In this document: piece by piece, positions 10,880 to 21,834 of the stretch
How the letters are laid out: every line of letters starts with the position of its first letter
How positions within the stretch are numbered: position 1 is the stretch's first letter
DNA from: Casuarina equisetifolia
Lineage: Eukaryota; Streptophyta; Magnoliopsida; Fagales; Casuarinaceae
Length of the DNA stretch: 64,000 nt
Reading direction: 5' to 3'
NCBI GenBank assembly: GCA_028551475.1
Contig: CM052355.1
Location: 21,417,580 to 21,481,579 of the forward strand
Notes under the pieces: model-generated
The model's database searches: none
What the model saw: only the letters and a program-made list of their open reading frames with translations
Told to the model about the DNA's origin: nothing
Program-made: the position numbers and the translations under genes

Positions 10880-12240
10880 ACAATAGTAAAAAATAAAGCT
10901 AGATTAGTTGCACAAGGATATAGGCAAGAAGAAGGTATTGGTTATGATGAGACATATGCACCTGTAGTTAGATTAGAATCAATTCGCATTTTACTTGCCT
11001 ATGCATGTCATAAAAAATTTAAATTATTTCAAATGGATGTTAAAAGTGCTTTCCTAAATGGATTTATAAATGAGGAAGTTTTTGTAGAACAGCCACCTGG
11101 CTTTGAAAGTCAAGATTTTCCAGATCACGTTTTCAAATTGTCTAAAGCTTTATATGGTTTAAAACAAGCTCCTAAAGCTTGGTATGATAGATTGAGTGGT
11201 TTTCTTCTTTCCAACGATTTTCAAAAGGGAGCTGTAGATACTACCTTATTTGTCAAAACTGAAAATGATAACATTATTATTGTCCAAATATACATAGATG
11301 ACATCATATTTGGTTCCACAAATGAAAAGATGTGCACTGATTTTGCAAATATTATGACTCATGAATTTGAAATAAGTATGATGGGTGAGTTAAATTATTT
11401 TCTTAGACTTCAAATAAAACAAACAGCCCACGGTATTTTTCTTTTTCAAACAAAATTTGTTTATGAACTCCTTAAAAAATTTAAATTTGAGGTTGTCAAA
11501 GAAATTTCCATCCCTATGGGTTCCTCTGCATCCATCCACGCTAATTGGAAGGTAAGTCTACTGATCCTAAACTGTATCGTAGCATTATAGGCTCACTTTT
11601 ATACTTGACTGCATCACGTCCAGATATTCAGTTTAGTGTATGTCTCTGTGCAAGGTATTAGTCCAACCCTAAAGAGTCACACTTTAATGTAGTCAAATGG
11701 ATATTTCGATATCTTAAACACACACCTCACTTAGGTATTTGGTATTCCAAAGAGTCTTCCTTTCAATTGCATGCCTATAGTGATGCTGACTATGCTGGAT
11801 GTAAAACAGATCGTAAAAGCACTAGTGGTGCATGTCAATACCTAGGAAACATGCTTATATCTTGGTGTTCTAAAAAGCAACAAAGTGTTGCTACATCCAC
11901 TACTGAAGCAGAATATATTGCCCTTGGTAATTGTTGTGCACAAGTCCTTTGGATGTGAAATCAATTGGCTGATTATGGATCCATGCAAACACATATTCCA
12001 CTTCATTGTGATAATACTAGTGCTATTAAATTAACAAAAAATCTTGTCCAACATTCATGCACTAAGCACATAGAGGTGCGTCATCACTTTATTCGTGACC
12101 ATGTATTAAAGGGCACAATCACTATTAATTATGTCAATACTTTAGAACAATTGGCTGACATTTTTACTAAGCCATTAGACAAGGATAGATTTGAATACTT
12201 ACGTCGAGAACTTGGTATGTGCTCCTTAGAAGATATCTAA
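10880..12240 (+). pseudogene. Copia reverse transcriptase - RNase H
   Basis: RT reads from about 10720, through MDVKSAFLNGF (11033) and ALYGLKQAPKAWYDR, to the active site YIDD at 11291-11302, where both catalytic aspartates are kept (YVDD is more usual). A frameshift near 11550 moves the rest to another frame. TAG at 11659-11661 replaces the usual Gln of CARYQ, and TGA at 11956-11958 splits RNase H. RNase H motifs present are SDADYAGCKTDRKSTSGACQ (11779) and TKHIEVRHHFIRDHV (12063). The polyprotein ends at a normal-looking stop at 12238-12240. Confidence 0.87.
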
Positions 12241-12659
12241 GTGAGTTCTCTGGTCAGCATTACAAAAACAAAATGGTTATCATTCTAAATTCAGTCTTCC
12301 TCTTCCTTAATAGAGGCAAGATTGTCTATGTTAACCAACATTTCCGTTTTCCAACACCTCTCGGCCACTTGCTGCTTTGGGCATTCCAGGTTTGACATCT
12401 CTACTCTCCGTCCTTTATTCATTTAAGGGAAGTTTTGTCTACGGATATATGCAATCAGTTTCTCATCCTTTGGTACACTTTTCTACTCAGTCCTTTATTC
12501 ATTTACGTGCTCATTCTACGATTTTTTTTTATGTTTTTCTCCTTTCTTTTATCTCGGGGGTGTTTAAATGCTTTTAGATGTTTTTAAATGCCTTACACTC
12601 AGGGGGAGTTTTTTCTTTTTTTTGGCTGTTGACAAAAAAGGGGAGAATATATTCGTGGT

Positions 12660-12910
12660 TTTATGGTTGATTTGCTTAACTGATGAGCGTTACTTATGGA
12701 AATTTAATAGTGCGACACATTTGAATTTGAAAGTAACTGATGAACATTACTTATGGAAATTTAATAATACAGCACTTTTGAATTTGAGATGTTTCTGATT
12801 TAGCAACTTTGAAAAATCACCAAATATGGAAATTTAATAATGCGACACATTTGAATTTGAAATGCTTATGATTTAGCATCTTTGAAAAATCACCGAATAT
12901 GGAAAGTATT
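12660..12910 (+). repeat. Imperfect tandem repeats in the Copia 3' untranslated region
   Basis: The phrases TTATGGAAATTTAATA and ACATTTGAATTTGAAA (or close variants) recur at about 12689-12730, 12745-12790 and 12820-12865. The phrase CTTTGAAAAATCACC occurs twice (about 12807 and 12880). The units are diverged and 55-85 bp apart. This is non-coding sequence between RNase H and the polypurine tract. The stretch 12241-12660 before it shows no domain I recognise. Confidence 0.65.
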
Positions 12911-12931
12911 TAAAAAGTTTTGTCATCATCA

Positions 12932-12944
12932 AAAAGGGGGAGAA
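12932..12944 (+). other. Polypurine tract of the Copia
   Basis: The purine run AAAAAGGGGGAGA lies immediately upstream of the 3' LTR start. It is the expected plus-strand primer. Confidence 0.85.
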
Positions 12945-14106
12945 TGTTGGGAAAATTTGGTTTCAATAAATGCAAAACTTTTAAATTCGTTTCTTTATTT
13001 GATTTGTTCTATAAATGTTCTATTCTAAATTGAATTATGATTTGATTTAAATATAACTAATATTTCTTTCCTGATTTGATTTTCAAATCATAAAGAAATA
13101 TTTATGAAAGTCAATGTCATTTGAATTTTACATTTATAAATATAATCATTCAAATATTGTTGGAATTAATTATGGTAAGAAATAGCATATTGTTGGTATA
13201 ATAATACGGATAAGTCATAGCAAGTGTATGGCAAAAGAATCGCCACATATTACATCAGCAAAAGGTTGACTTAACAAGTCAAGAGTGAACACGTTCAGGC
13301 ACAAGAGACTGCATTATATTCAAGTTGGAACATTAAACAAAATGACATCATTTCATAAAGACTGGAAGGTTCCAATCAAATTGCAAATCTCCTCTCTCTT
13401 ACTTGCCTTCCATTCCGAGGAAACCCTAGAGAAGTTAATGGCTAAAATCTTGCAATCTAGCCGTTTGATTGACAAGAATTTTAGGAAGAGGTTAAGGATT
13501 TGTCTATAAAGGATTTGCTTCGATTGATTTCAAAGGCACCTCTCGAAAAGCTATATCAAGCAGTGCAACACGAATTCTGAATCACGACACTCTAATTACT
13601 CGGTGATTTCATTTCATACTTGCTTGTATTAAGTTCTATTGCATTGATTTTACACTATGATCTTCATTTGATAATCTGTCTAAGTGTAAATCGATTTAGA
13701 GCTTATTATTTAGAAATTATGATTTAGGACTTTCTTTGAAATCATATATTTTGTATTTGATTGATATTATATTTGATATTGTAAGAACTATAGAATAGGA
13801 AATTTCGGGGAGAGAAATTTTTGTATTATGGGTTTAAAGAGGATTGAAAATCCCTTGTAATTTGGCTTATTCATAGCCGTTTTTGAGAAAGGACTTTAGT
13901 GGGGAAACTAAAGCAGGGTGGATTAGGTGCTAACTTATGGGCCAAACCACCTCCTAAATTTTTGTTTGCTATTTTCCTTGGCTGTCTACTTGTTTGTTTA
14001 TTTTCTTTTTATTAATTGTGATTAGACAAAAGAAATAATTAAAAAGAAAATTTGTAGCCTTTATTACCTAATTAAACCCCCTTCTTAGGTAATTAGGGAC
14101 CTTTCA
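12945..14106 (+). repeat. 3' LTR of the Copia at 4714-14106
   Basis: It is the same length as the 5' LTR (1162 bp) with scattered, mostly transition, differences. It ends TTTCA at 14106 and is followed by the target duplication GTTAT (14107-14111). Confidence 0.93.
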
Positions 14107-14995
14107 GTTATGGTGTCTTAGGTGCAAAAAAATTATAAGAAAAACCATACGCAGAATAAATTTTTTCAAAGAGGTGATTTTCAAACTCACAACATGATCA
14201 ATCATTATTTTTATAATTGAAAGACCTTTTTCATTTTGAATCATTTTAGAAAAGTCAATAAAATTTTCAAATGCCTCATCCTTCCTAGCAAGTAGATATA
14301 CCCATTTATATCTTGTATAGTCATATACTATACTAAAGTATAATATTTTCCATTTAGAGTGGTTGTTCTCAAATGCTTCTAATGGTCTTGTAATGGCTAG
14401 TACGAGCTTTGATTTGAAGCTACTTTGATTGTGTTTGCCCTTTACACATGCTTCACATAACCTATTTCTATCAAAGCTAAGAATGGGGACCTTTGACCAA
14501 ATTATTCTTGGACAATTTTTCTATCAAACCTAGACCAACATGTCCAAGTTTCCTATGCCACAACCAAGTATCAACATTTTTATTCATAGTCAAACATGTT
14601 TGTTCAACAGTCAATTCATTAAGATCTAGCACATAGATATCATCTTTCCTTTTTCCAACAATTTTTATATCATACTCCATGTGTTCAATAAGATAAAGCT
14701 CTTTTCCAAACTTTATTTTGAAATCTTTATCACAAAGTTAGCTTATACTTAGCAAGTTGAATTTTAATTCATCCACATATAACACTTCTAAAATGAGTAT
14801 GGTTTTTGGATTACCTATAGTTCCCATACCTTTGATTTTTCCTTTGAAGTTATCTCTAAAAGAAATCATACCTCCAGCTTTTAGCTTAAGTGTTGAAAAG
14901 ATCAAAATAAATAAATAAAGTAGCAAAAGAAGTACCTTGCATTTTCGTGAAAAGAAAGTAGTCATAATGTGACTAGTTAAAGTCGTGTGAAGCAT
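14107..14995 (-). pseudogene. Copia A integrase / pre-integrase / protease-end remnant
   Basis: The minus strand resumes the integrase that was cut at 4713. It includes the pre-integrase phrase LWHRKLGHVGLGLIEKLSKNNLVKG (within 14477-14680) and, further right, SFRDNFKGKIKGMGTIG-type sequence (14738-14930), which follows the protease in SIRE elements. Several stops and frame changes are present. Similarity fades by about 15.0 kb, so the protease aspartate and gag are missing or beyond recognition. Confidence 0.82.
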
Positions 14996-15767
14996 ATTTC
15001 AACCTAAGTAAGGATTTCCATAAAATACATGCTAGATACTCTCTTATTAATTGTGAAATATGAAAAAAAAATCTCCATAAAAAATGAAAAATAAAAAGTG
15101 TTTTGAACATCCATTTGAAAAAATGGACAATGATGGATAGCAACAATGGTAATATTAGTCAAACAATGGGATGTTTTATTGGAAGAGAAAATGCATCTTG
15201 ATAATTAATCTCTTCCTTTTAATTGTCACATTTGTTTACTAATAGAATAAGGAGCAAGACGTAAGAAAATCACATCCTATGTGTGATTTGCTTTAAGGGT
15301 TACAAGCTTATTATCCATGACATCAAGGCAATGAAGGTTTATAAAGGCTTCCTAAAAGAAGTTTGACTTTTTAATGGTTGATATAGAGGCAATAAAATGA
15401 TGGTGGTTTGGATGACACTAATAAAGGAAGATATACTAATAGATGAGATATAGAAGGTGCAAGAGATCAAGGATAAAGTAGAACAAAAATAATTTAAAGT
15501 TTGAACTAAGGGGATTGGGCAACATGGCCAAGTTGCCACAATGGTGGGTCAAGTTACTAATTGGGGGAGTTGTCAAATGGATCTAGTGGGATAGTAGGTG
15601 CGGCCTCTAAATTGGGCATGTTAGTGGCCTCAACTAAAATATGCTCATGAATTGGTAGGAAAGATTATATATTCTTAAAATTTATGAATAAAGCTAATAA
15701 GGTGGCTTGATTGTTTAGAGACAACAAGAGAATGAAATGACATCATGACTCAAAAAATTTCTTAGAG
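14996..15767. other. AT-rich spacer, nothing recognised
   Basis: I read both strands and saw no conserved domain, RNA gene or clear repeat. The short open frame on the minus strand at 15339-15539 is low-complexity and resembles nothing I know. Confidence 0.5.
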
Positions 15768-16377
15768 GTTAAATGTTTTATAACTATTAGGTTTGAACAA
15801 TATGTGAGTTAGTATAATAGCCACAAGCCGCAAGACATGCAAAAGAAATGTTCAAAGGAGTATAACTTGACACGCATCTATAGGCATAACTGCATGGACT
15901 TGGTTAAATTTAGTTACTATTGATTTATCTCAAAACCACATGAACTTGATCAACTTTAGTTGCAACGGATTTTAAGAATCAAGTAGTTGTTTTGATTTAA
16001 ATGATTGTTTAGTCATTAAGTTGTTTTGGGTTATTGAATATAAGTCTATTTAAAAGTGCATTATGTGCAATTGTAAAACAAGTCTTGTTTAATAAAAATG
16101 AGTTTTAACTCTAAAGAAGTTTAGGTCCATTCTCAAAGAGGCCTAGCATTCAAGAAGTTTAGGTCCCTTTTCAAAAGGCTTACCATTGATTTCTTTTAGT
16201 TTACTTATTTTTTCTACGTGATTTACATCATAGGGAAGAAGAACTATTTCACTTATTGGTTTGATGGGCTAACTTGGATCAACCAATCCAATTGTGCAAA
16301 CCCGTAATGTGGTCTAATGTCGCAAGCAAGAAGAAATCAAACTAACCCAATTCATGAGAAGGATCAACCATGTAACA
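15768..16377 (+). repeat. 5' LTR of the gag-only element
   Basis: It aligns with 17328-17963 with many substitutions and small gaps. The start is set only approximately, by alignment to TGTAACAGTTTTATAA at 17328. The end is TGTAACA at 16377, just before the primer-binding-like site. Confidence 0.68.
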
Positions 16378-16572
16378 TAATGGTATCTAAGATGCTTGGG
16401 TCCTCACGGGTGGAGCAACAAGGTGACACAATGCAAAATGACATTGATAGGCGATTTAGAGAGCTTTAAGACAAATGAATCAAATGTTCAGGGCTATAAA
16501 ATGACAAACTTAAAACAAATGAAGGGTAGCAAGAAACATGCAAAACTTCCCATTCCCAAAGAAAAAATCATA

Positions 16573-16900
16573 ATGGCCAACAAAACAACATTCGTTGGTT
16601 TGAGCAGACCAAAAGTGGTCAAGCTAGATTTTCCTAAGTATGTGAGAGGAAGTGATCCAAATAATTGGCTCTACAAGTTCAACCAAGTTTTTGAGTGCCA
16701 TCAAACACCAGAAGAGGGAAGAGGTTCCTTTAGCATGTTGGAATCTTAAAGGTGAAGCACAAATATGTTCCAACTTCTAAATGAAGACCACCAAGGACAA
16801 CTTGATCCTCCAACATGGTTAGCTCAAAAACTTATAGAAAGGTATGGCCTTACTAGCTATCAAGATTTCTTTGGTGATATAGCCAAGTTGTAACAATAAG
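16573..16900 (+). pseudogene. Gypsy-type gag remnant
   Basis: Within an open frame that ends at 16749, residues from about 16612 read VVKLDFPKYVRGSDPNNWLY, then FNQVFECHQTPEEG. This matches the pattern of plant Ty3/gypsy gag (K-L-x-F-P-x-Y...W...E-x-FF...). Beyond the stop, further gag-like pieces (LIERYGLTSYQDFFGDIAKL, about 16818-16890) continue with stops between them. No zinc knuckle is recognisable. It is the only coding trace inside this LTR element. Confidence 0.7.
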
Positions 16901-17327
16901 GATCTACACATAAGTACTAGCCAAATTTTTCAAGATTTCAACTAAGAGCTGGTAGACTTTCCATGGAATAACAAGTGAGCTATTTTTTTAGTAGCTTGAA
17001 TGATGACATTTGCGTTGATGAGCAAAGATGCATCCCAGTTACTCTTTCTTTAGCTATTGGATTGTCTTGTTTATACAAGGCTAAGCATGAACAATAACGA
17101 ACACAAGCCCCTAATAACAAGGTTGATTTTGCATCCATGCCCATAATGAAGCTTTCACCATCAAATCTCCAAAATCAAAGGGTTTAGTGGCAACAAAAGG
17201 TTCATTCTTAAAGACCGTTTCAAGGAATTATTCTTGATAAACATTGTGGGCCCTTATAAGGAAGATCTAACCCAAAAGTTAAAGAATTTGGACCTAGTGA
17301 TCCAAGTCGATCTTACAGGGGAAGGAA

Positions 17328-17963
17328 TGTAACAGTTTTATAATTGCCATTAATAATTTTATGGATAATAGGTTAGAATTTTTTTAATTACTTTGATTTG
17401 AATAAGACATGGGCTAGTATAGCAGTCATAAGCTGCAAGACAAGTAAAAAACCAACCCAGAGAAGTATATCTTGGTGCAAATCTGTATAACAAAACTGCA
17501 CAAATTTGGTCAACTTTAATTACAACTAATTCATCTCAAAATCTCATGGACTTGGTCAACTTTGGATACAACTAATTTCAAGAATCAAGTAATTGTTTTA
17601 CGTTAAATTAATTTTTAGTCATTAAGTTGTTTTGGGTGACTAAACATAAGTCTATTTAAAAGTCTATTCCATGCAATTGTAAAACAAGTCTTGTATAATA
17701 AAAGTGAGTCTTAATTCCAAAGAAGTCCCAGTCCCTTTTCAAAGGGTGTTTAAGGAGTTTAGGTTCCTTCTTAAAAGACTAAGCTTTGAGTTCTTTTAGT
17801 TTAATTCTTTTTTTTTTTTTTTGCATCATAGAAAAGAAGAACCATTTCACTTAGTGGTCTAAGGGCTTACGTGGATCATCCAATTCAACCACGTGAACCC
17901 ATCACACATTCTATGTCCTAAGCTAAACCAACCTAATTTATGAGGAGAAATAGCTATGTAACA
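17328..17963 (+). repeat. 3' LTR of the gag-only element
   Basis: It starts TGTAACAG directly after a purine-rich run and ends ATGTAACA. It is the partner of 15768-16377. A poly-T run at about 17808-17822 is an extra difference. Confidence 0.68.
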
Positions 17964-18613
17964 AAATCATTAAGATGATAATCCTTTTAAAATAAAGGAT
18001 AACCAATGAAAATACAAATAAGAACTCAATAATTAAATATATATTTTGTTATTTTATGTAGTAAACCCAAAATAAAAGAAAATGAAAGAAATGAAAGAAA
18101 TGAAAGAAATGAAGCAAAACTGGAAGGAAAAGAGAAGAGGAAAGAACTCACGTGAAAGAAGCAATTAAACAAACACATGGAAAACCTAACAAGGGAAAGC
18201 ATAGTAAAGCATGTGACCAAAACAGAAGAAAAAATGTGGGACCCAGAGGCTATTAGGTGGAGCTGGTCGTGAATTGTCAGGATCATCGAGCGAAAGGGAA
18301 GTGAGTAGTGCGCGGGACCACAGTGAGAGAAAAAGTCAAAGAAAACAACGAAAAAAAGGAAACCGATCGGGCGACAGCCGACCGATTCTCCCTGGTGGTG
18401 GAACCCGAAGAATCTATCCCAGAATTAGGGTGCTTGGAACGTGCGAACGCCGTCCAGCTCCTTTTCTCCGGTCAAGTTTCGAGCAACATCACCATTCGGC
18501 GTTACTTCCGACGAAGAAGCACCATTTTCTGGCCAAATCTGAGACCAGATCAGCAAGGAAGGACCATATCCAGCCATTAACAGAGAATTATGGTCAGTCT
18601 GCAGCTGATTTGA
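17964..18613. other. Spacer becoming GC-richer before the gypsy insertion
   Basis: An AT-rich part is followed from about 18240 by a GC-richer stretch that resumes after the gypsy at 25371-25660, so the two were joined before the insertion. An open frame crosses 18274-18610, but its continuation runs into the LTR and its translation (Arg/Ser-rich) matches nothing I recognise. The joined region may be the leader of an older element or gene. I cannot decide which. Confidence 0.45.
18082..18115 (+). repeat. Short tandem repeat, 9-bp unit ATGAAAGAA
   Basis: Three near-perfect units plus a partial one lie in a purine-rich stretch. Confidence 0.8.
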
Positions 18614-18964
18614 TGTTAGATCTCACCTTTCCAGTCGACACGTGGCGAGTCAGGGGCTTAATGGGGAATTAACCAAGGGCATTTATGGAAAGAGAAACGT
18701 GAGGGGAGAAGAAATAGGCAAACACGACAGATTGGAGGGCATTGAAGATCTAGGCGACTTCGAGAGTTTATGTTTATGTCTTTCAATTCTTGCTGTAATC
18801 TAGGACTAGCTGTAATCGCTCTTCAATTCGTAGTTGTAATCGTTCTTCAATTTGGATTGGTTGTATCAGGAAATCTTATGAATTTAGGGGAGATGCTGTC
18901 CCATTTTCCCCAGGATCCTTTGTGTGATTAGGGTTCTTGTTCAAGAGGTTCTTTGATCCTAACA
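18614..18964 (+). repeat. 5' LTR of the gypsy element
   Basis: TGTTAGATC...CCTAACA, with TG and CA ends. Compared with the 3' LTR it lacks one G near the start and shows seven transitions. Confidence 0.95.
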
Positions 18965-18965
18965 G

Positions 18966-18979
18966 TGGTATCCGGAGCC
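18966..18979 (+). other. Primer-binding site of the gypsy element
   Basis: TGGTATCCGGAGCC lies one base after the 5' LTR and resembles the tRNA-iMet-type site TGGTATCAGAGCC. Confidence 0.85.
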
Positions 18980-19012
18980 ACCGATCTAGCGCGTACTAGG
19001 CAACAGAAGGCT

Positions 19013-21387
19013 ATGGGGGACTTTGGTGCCCGCATCAAGCACCTGGAGGAGCAGGCGGCCGACATCCAGCAGATGAAGGTGCAACAGCTCCTCATTTTGA
19101 GCAGGCTTGAAGCCCTGTGCCCGTCGCCCAGCACCACTGTACCCGTCACCCACCCCCCTGCTTCCGCCCATCCCCGTTTGTGGACAGTTCCAGACAGCCC
19201 GAACCATTCGGTGCTCATCCAGGATCTCGACGGGCTCCCTCCTTCCCCCACCACCCCACCCAGCCCCAACCCTCTTTCCCCGGCCACGACTCCGCCTGGA
19301 CCTCCCAACCTTCCCGTCTCGCTTCCCCTCACCGTCCACTACCCTCTTCCAACGCCTTCTCCCATCCTTCCACCCCCCATTCCGACCACCACGCCCGCCC
19401 CACCGCCTCACCCCCTCCCCATTGTCCCCTCCCAAACACTCTCACTAACCCCGCCGCAATCGACCGCGAGCCCCCCCCGGACCCGCTGACCTAGGGCCCT
19501 CGGCAAGGCCGGGTCACGCGACCCTGTCCACACTCGCTGACCCGGGGGCCTCCACAACCCCTCCTGGGCCGCCTCCCTGGCCGGGCCCAGGCCCCTCCTG
19601 GCGCTCCTCGCCAGACCCAGCCTTGTCAACAGGGCCCGGCCCACCCCCGTCCAAATGGACCAGCCACACTGGGCTGACCACCACTAGCACCCGAGCCGAG
19701 CCCCAGACCACATCCGCCTGGGCCGATAACCATGGGCCACCACCCCCGGCCGCCTGGGCCGGGCCCCCGTCCACCGGGGACATCGATTCTTCAGCCCTTC
19801 CGACCGCCCCTCCTAGGCTGCCCAGCCTGAGACCCTGGGCTGCCCCCCCACACAACGGGGCCCCCAGCGCCCCGGCCCCTTCTGCAGCCCCCTCTGGGCC
19901 GATGGTCCCAAACCCATGGTCCACTTCACAGCCCGCTGGGGTCCTCAGCGCGACGGGCCCCATGCCCGCCCCTCTTAGGTCGCCCGCACCAGCCCCGTGG
20001 GCCGGACCTCCTTCCAACGGGGCCCCCACTGCCACTGCCCCCCTGGGCCCGAGTCTGCCCCACCTGGGCCGACCGCCCCAGCTCCTTGGACCGGGCCCCC
20101 TTCCAACGGGGCCCCCACTGCCACCCCCCTTGGGCCTCGCGGGCCTCCAGCCCAGCTGCCCGGGCAGGCCGAGACGTATGGCCCCGCCCCGGCCCACAGG
20201 TCCCATTGGACTGGGCCCGAATATCCTTGGGCCTCCCTCACCTATTGGCCCCCCCCCTCATGGGGCCCGGAGGCCCATCCCCCTGGCCCATTCCCTTGGG
20301 GGCCGCCCCCCTACGGGCCTGCTTACCCCTGGGGCCTGGGTCCAGCCCCACCCTGGGCCTCTTATTGGGGGCCGACCTACTCCACCCAGCCTGGGCCCTA
20401 GGCCACCCCAGGGTCCCCCTCCTGGCCCCAGCCCCTGCCACAGGGCCCAGTCAACTCCACCAAGGGCCCATCCGCCCAGCCCAGCCACCCTATTGGGTTG
20501 GCCCATCAACAGCCCCCTTGGGGGCCCTCTCCCTGGCCCACGCCCCTTTCCAGTGGGCTTCTTCCCCCCAGGCCCCTGTTTTTGTCAGCGAAGGGGCTCC
20601 CCCTACCAGCCCCCCGTTGCAGCAAGCCTCCATGGCCTTCTCCACCCACACGGGTGCTGCCCCCCCTCAGCCTCCGCTATCCAGCGTCGTGGGGAGCACG
20701 ATGGCTGCACCTACCGGCCCCGCTGCAACTGCCAGCCCTCCTGTCTCCACGACTCCAAGTACTAGCCCTCAACGCCCTGACTTTCCTATTTTTACAGGCA
20801 CTCAACCCACGGAATGGCTTACTAGTTGTGAGTTCTTTTTCCGTTTTGAGCCCATGGATAGCCATGCTAAAGTAAATTATGCGGCGGTGTACTTTAAGGA
20901 TGAGGCCGCCCAATGGGTAGGGCCTTATTTGCGTCATAAAGGCAAGGTTAGTTGGGCGTAGTTCACTAGAGATTTATGTCAGAAATTTGTTAAGAATGAT
21001 GGACGCGGTCCGGTAGCGGAATTCCATTTATTCCGCCAAACTACATTTGTTGAGGCTTATGTTAAAGAATTCGACCGCTTGCGCTATCAAGTGTTAGATC
21101 AGAACCCCCATTGGACAGATCAGGATTTCTTAGCAGCCTTTTTAGTGGGACTTAAGGACGAGGTGCGTGTGCCTGTCACCTTAGCCCATCCCATTGACCT
21201 CGATGCTGCCTATCAGCAGGCACTGATGCATGAGAACCTGACGATGAGCCTGAGTAGAGGTCATCATTCCTCCCCTCTGGTGCAGAGAATTCCTCCACGA
21301 CCCACACATGAGCGTGCTTGGGCTCCTCGACCACCTCGTCAGGGGAATGGTACGCGCTTATCCACTAAGCGCATCTCCCCGGTGTAG
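19013..21387 (+). pseudogene. Gypsy gag with a long proline-rich, GC-rich insert
   Basis: A likely start is ATG 19013, opening with a coiled-coil-like stretch (MGDFGARIKHLEEQAADIQQ). A Pro/Ala/Gly/Trp-rich tract of about 550 codons follows (19110-20760) in which the plausible frame moves between all three phases, consistent with small indels in C-runs. The conserved gag domain starts near 20782 (FPIFTGTQPTEWLTSCEFFF) and runs to about 21250 with a TAG at 20959-20961. A second TAG at 21385-21387 lies just before the zinc knuckle. The conserved domain is of ordinary length. The proline-rich tract is much longer than I would expect for this lineage. Confidence 0.85.
19100..20765 (+). repeat. GC-rich, C-skewed tract with internal tandem repetition
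   Basis: About 1.65 kb is composed largely of C and G with C clearly dominant on this strand, unlike the AT-rich surroundings. A unit containing TTCCAACGGGGCCCCCACTG occurs at 20012 and 20101 (period 89 bp), and related units occur nearby (about 19853). Encoded text such as GPPSNGAPTAT recurs. It is coding-derived (gag). The long open frames seen on its minus strand are by-products of composition and not genes. Confidence 0.8.
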
Positions 21388-21834
21388 ATGACAGCCCGTC
21401 GAGCTCAAGGGCTATGTTATTATTGTAATGATAAGTGGGATCAAAACCATACTTGTAAAAAGAAACAGTTGTTCTTGATGTTGGATGAGGATGGGTTGGA
21501 GATCGAGCCTGACGCCGAGTTGTCATTAGTCCACCACCTGGAGGACGTAGATGTGCCCCCAGATCCTGAGGAGGTACTTTCGATACACGCCATGGCTGGG
21601 GGATGTTCCTCTAGCACCTTTCGGTTGGCCGCCCTATCCGGTACCTCTCGCATTAATTTACTATTTGACACTGGGGCTACCCATAACTTTGTAGATGAAA
21701 ACTTGGCCAGACAGTTGGGCTGTCAGTTGGAGGAGATTCACCCATTTAGGGTTAAGATTGCGGGGGACCAGCAGTTACAGGGCCACCTATAGTGTCGCCG
21801 GTTTCCTTGGCGAACTCAGGGCCACCATTTTGAG
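21388..21834 (+). pseudogene. Gypsy zinc knuckle and protease
   Basis: The Cys/His motif CYYCNDKWDQNHTC (about 21415-21456) is the Reina-type knuckle of gag. The aspartic protease active site DTGATHNFVD follows (Asp codon 21667-21669), in the same frame as gag and RT. A TAG at 21790-21792 separates protease from the connector to RT. The catalytic aspartate is kept. Confidence 0.87.

Larger units (their letters stand above)
4714..14106 (+). mobile_element. SIRE/Maximus-type Ty1/copia retrotransposon, full length but defective
   Basis: It has two LTRs of 1162 bp each (4714-5875 and 12945-14106), both TGTTGGG...TTTCA. The 5-bp target duplication GTTAT is perfect (4709-4713 and 14107-14111). A primer-binding site follows the 5' LTR and a polypurine tract (AAAAAGGGGGAGA) precedes the 3' LTR. 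Domain order is gag, protease, integrase, RT, RNase H (Ty1/copia). DDIIFGSTN in RT and the long LTRs point to SIRE/Maximus. The LTRs differ by several percent, mostly transitions (about ten in the first 220 bp), so the insertion is not recent. Coding is broken by a nested solo LTR (7287-8882), frameshifts near 9.9 and 11.55 kb, and stops. It landed inside the integrase gene of Copia A. Confidence 0.93.
1..14995 (-). mobile_element. Old SIRE/Maximus-type Ty1/copia element (Copia A), minus strand, split by later insertions
   Basis: Minus-strand translation gives, from right to left, pre-integrase/integrase (about 14.1-15.0 kb), the integrase end and RT start (3.8-4.7 kb), RT and RNase H (1.0-2.2 kb) and the non-coding 3' part (1-1050). 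The order is that of Ty1/copia pol, and the RT phrase DIMFGSTN is typical of the SIRE/Maximus lineage. The left end aligns by eye with 53.47-54.06 kb, so a second member of the family lies in this window. Its own LTRs are not visible: the 3' LTR would lie left of base 1. Interruptions are 531-995, 2179-3836 and 4714-14106. Stops, frameshifts and a changed RT catalytic residue make it a dead copy. Confidence 0.82.
15768..17963 (+). mobile_element. Gag-only LTR element (TR-GAG-like), degenerate
   Basis: Two direct repeats of about 610-636 bp (about 15768-16377 and 17328-17963) share many blocks, for example GTCATTAAGTTGTTTTGGGT, AATTGTAAAACAAGTCTTGT and TCAAGTA-TTGTTT. Both end TGTAACA or a close variant. 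A primer-binding-like TGGTATCTAAGATGC lies just after the first repeat (about 16382), and the purine run AGGGGAAGGAA lies just before the second (about 17317-17327). Only about 950 bp lies between the repeats, and the one recognisable domain is a gypsy-type gag fragment. No protease, RT or integrase is present, so it would have depended on another element. Target duplication was not found. The LTRs are strongly diverged, so it is old. Confidence 0.72.

Noticed and set aside
18274..18672. 132-codon open frame before the gypsy
   Set aside because: It runs from flanking DNA into the LTR, so its 3' part was created by the insertion. No domain is recognised.
19514..20206. Long minus-strand open frame (230 codons) in the GC-rich tract
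   Set aside because: It is a by-product of C/G-rich composition, where stops are rare on both strands. The text is Gly/Pro repeats and lies opposite the gag.
19623..20765. 380-codon plus-strand open frame taken as a separate host gene
   Set aside because: It lies within the gypsy between the gag start and the conserved gag domain, shares repeat units with the other frames, and has no start context of its own.
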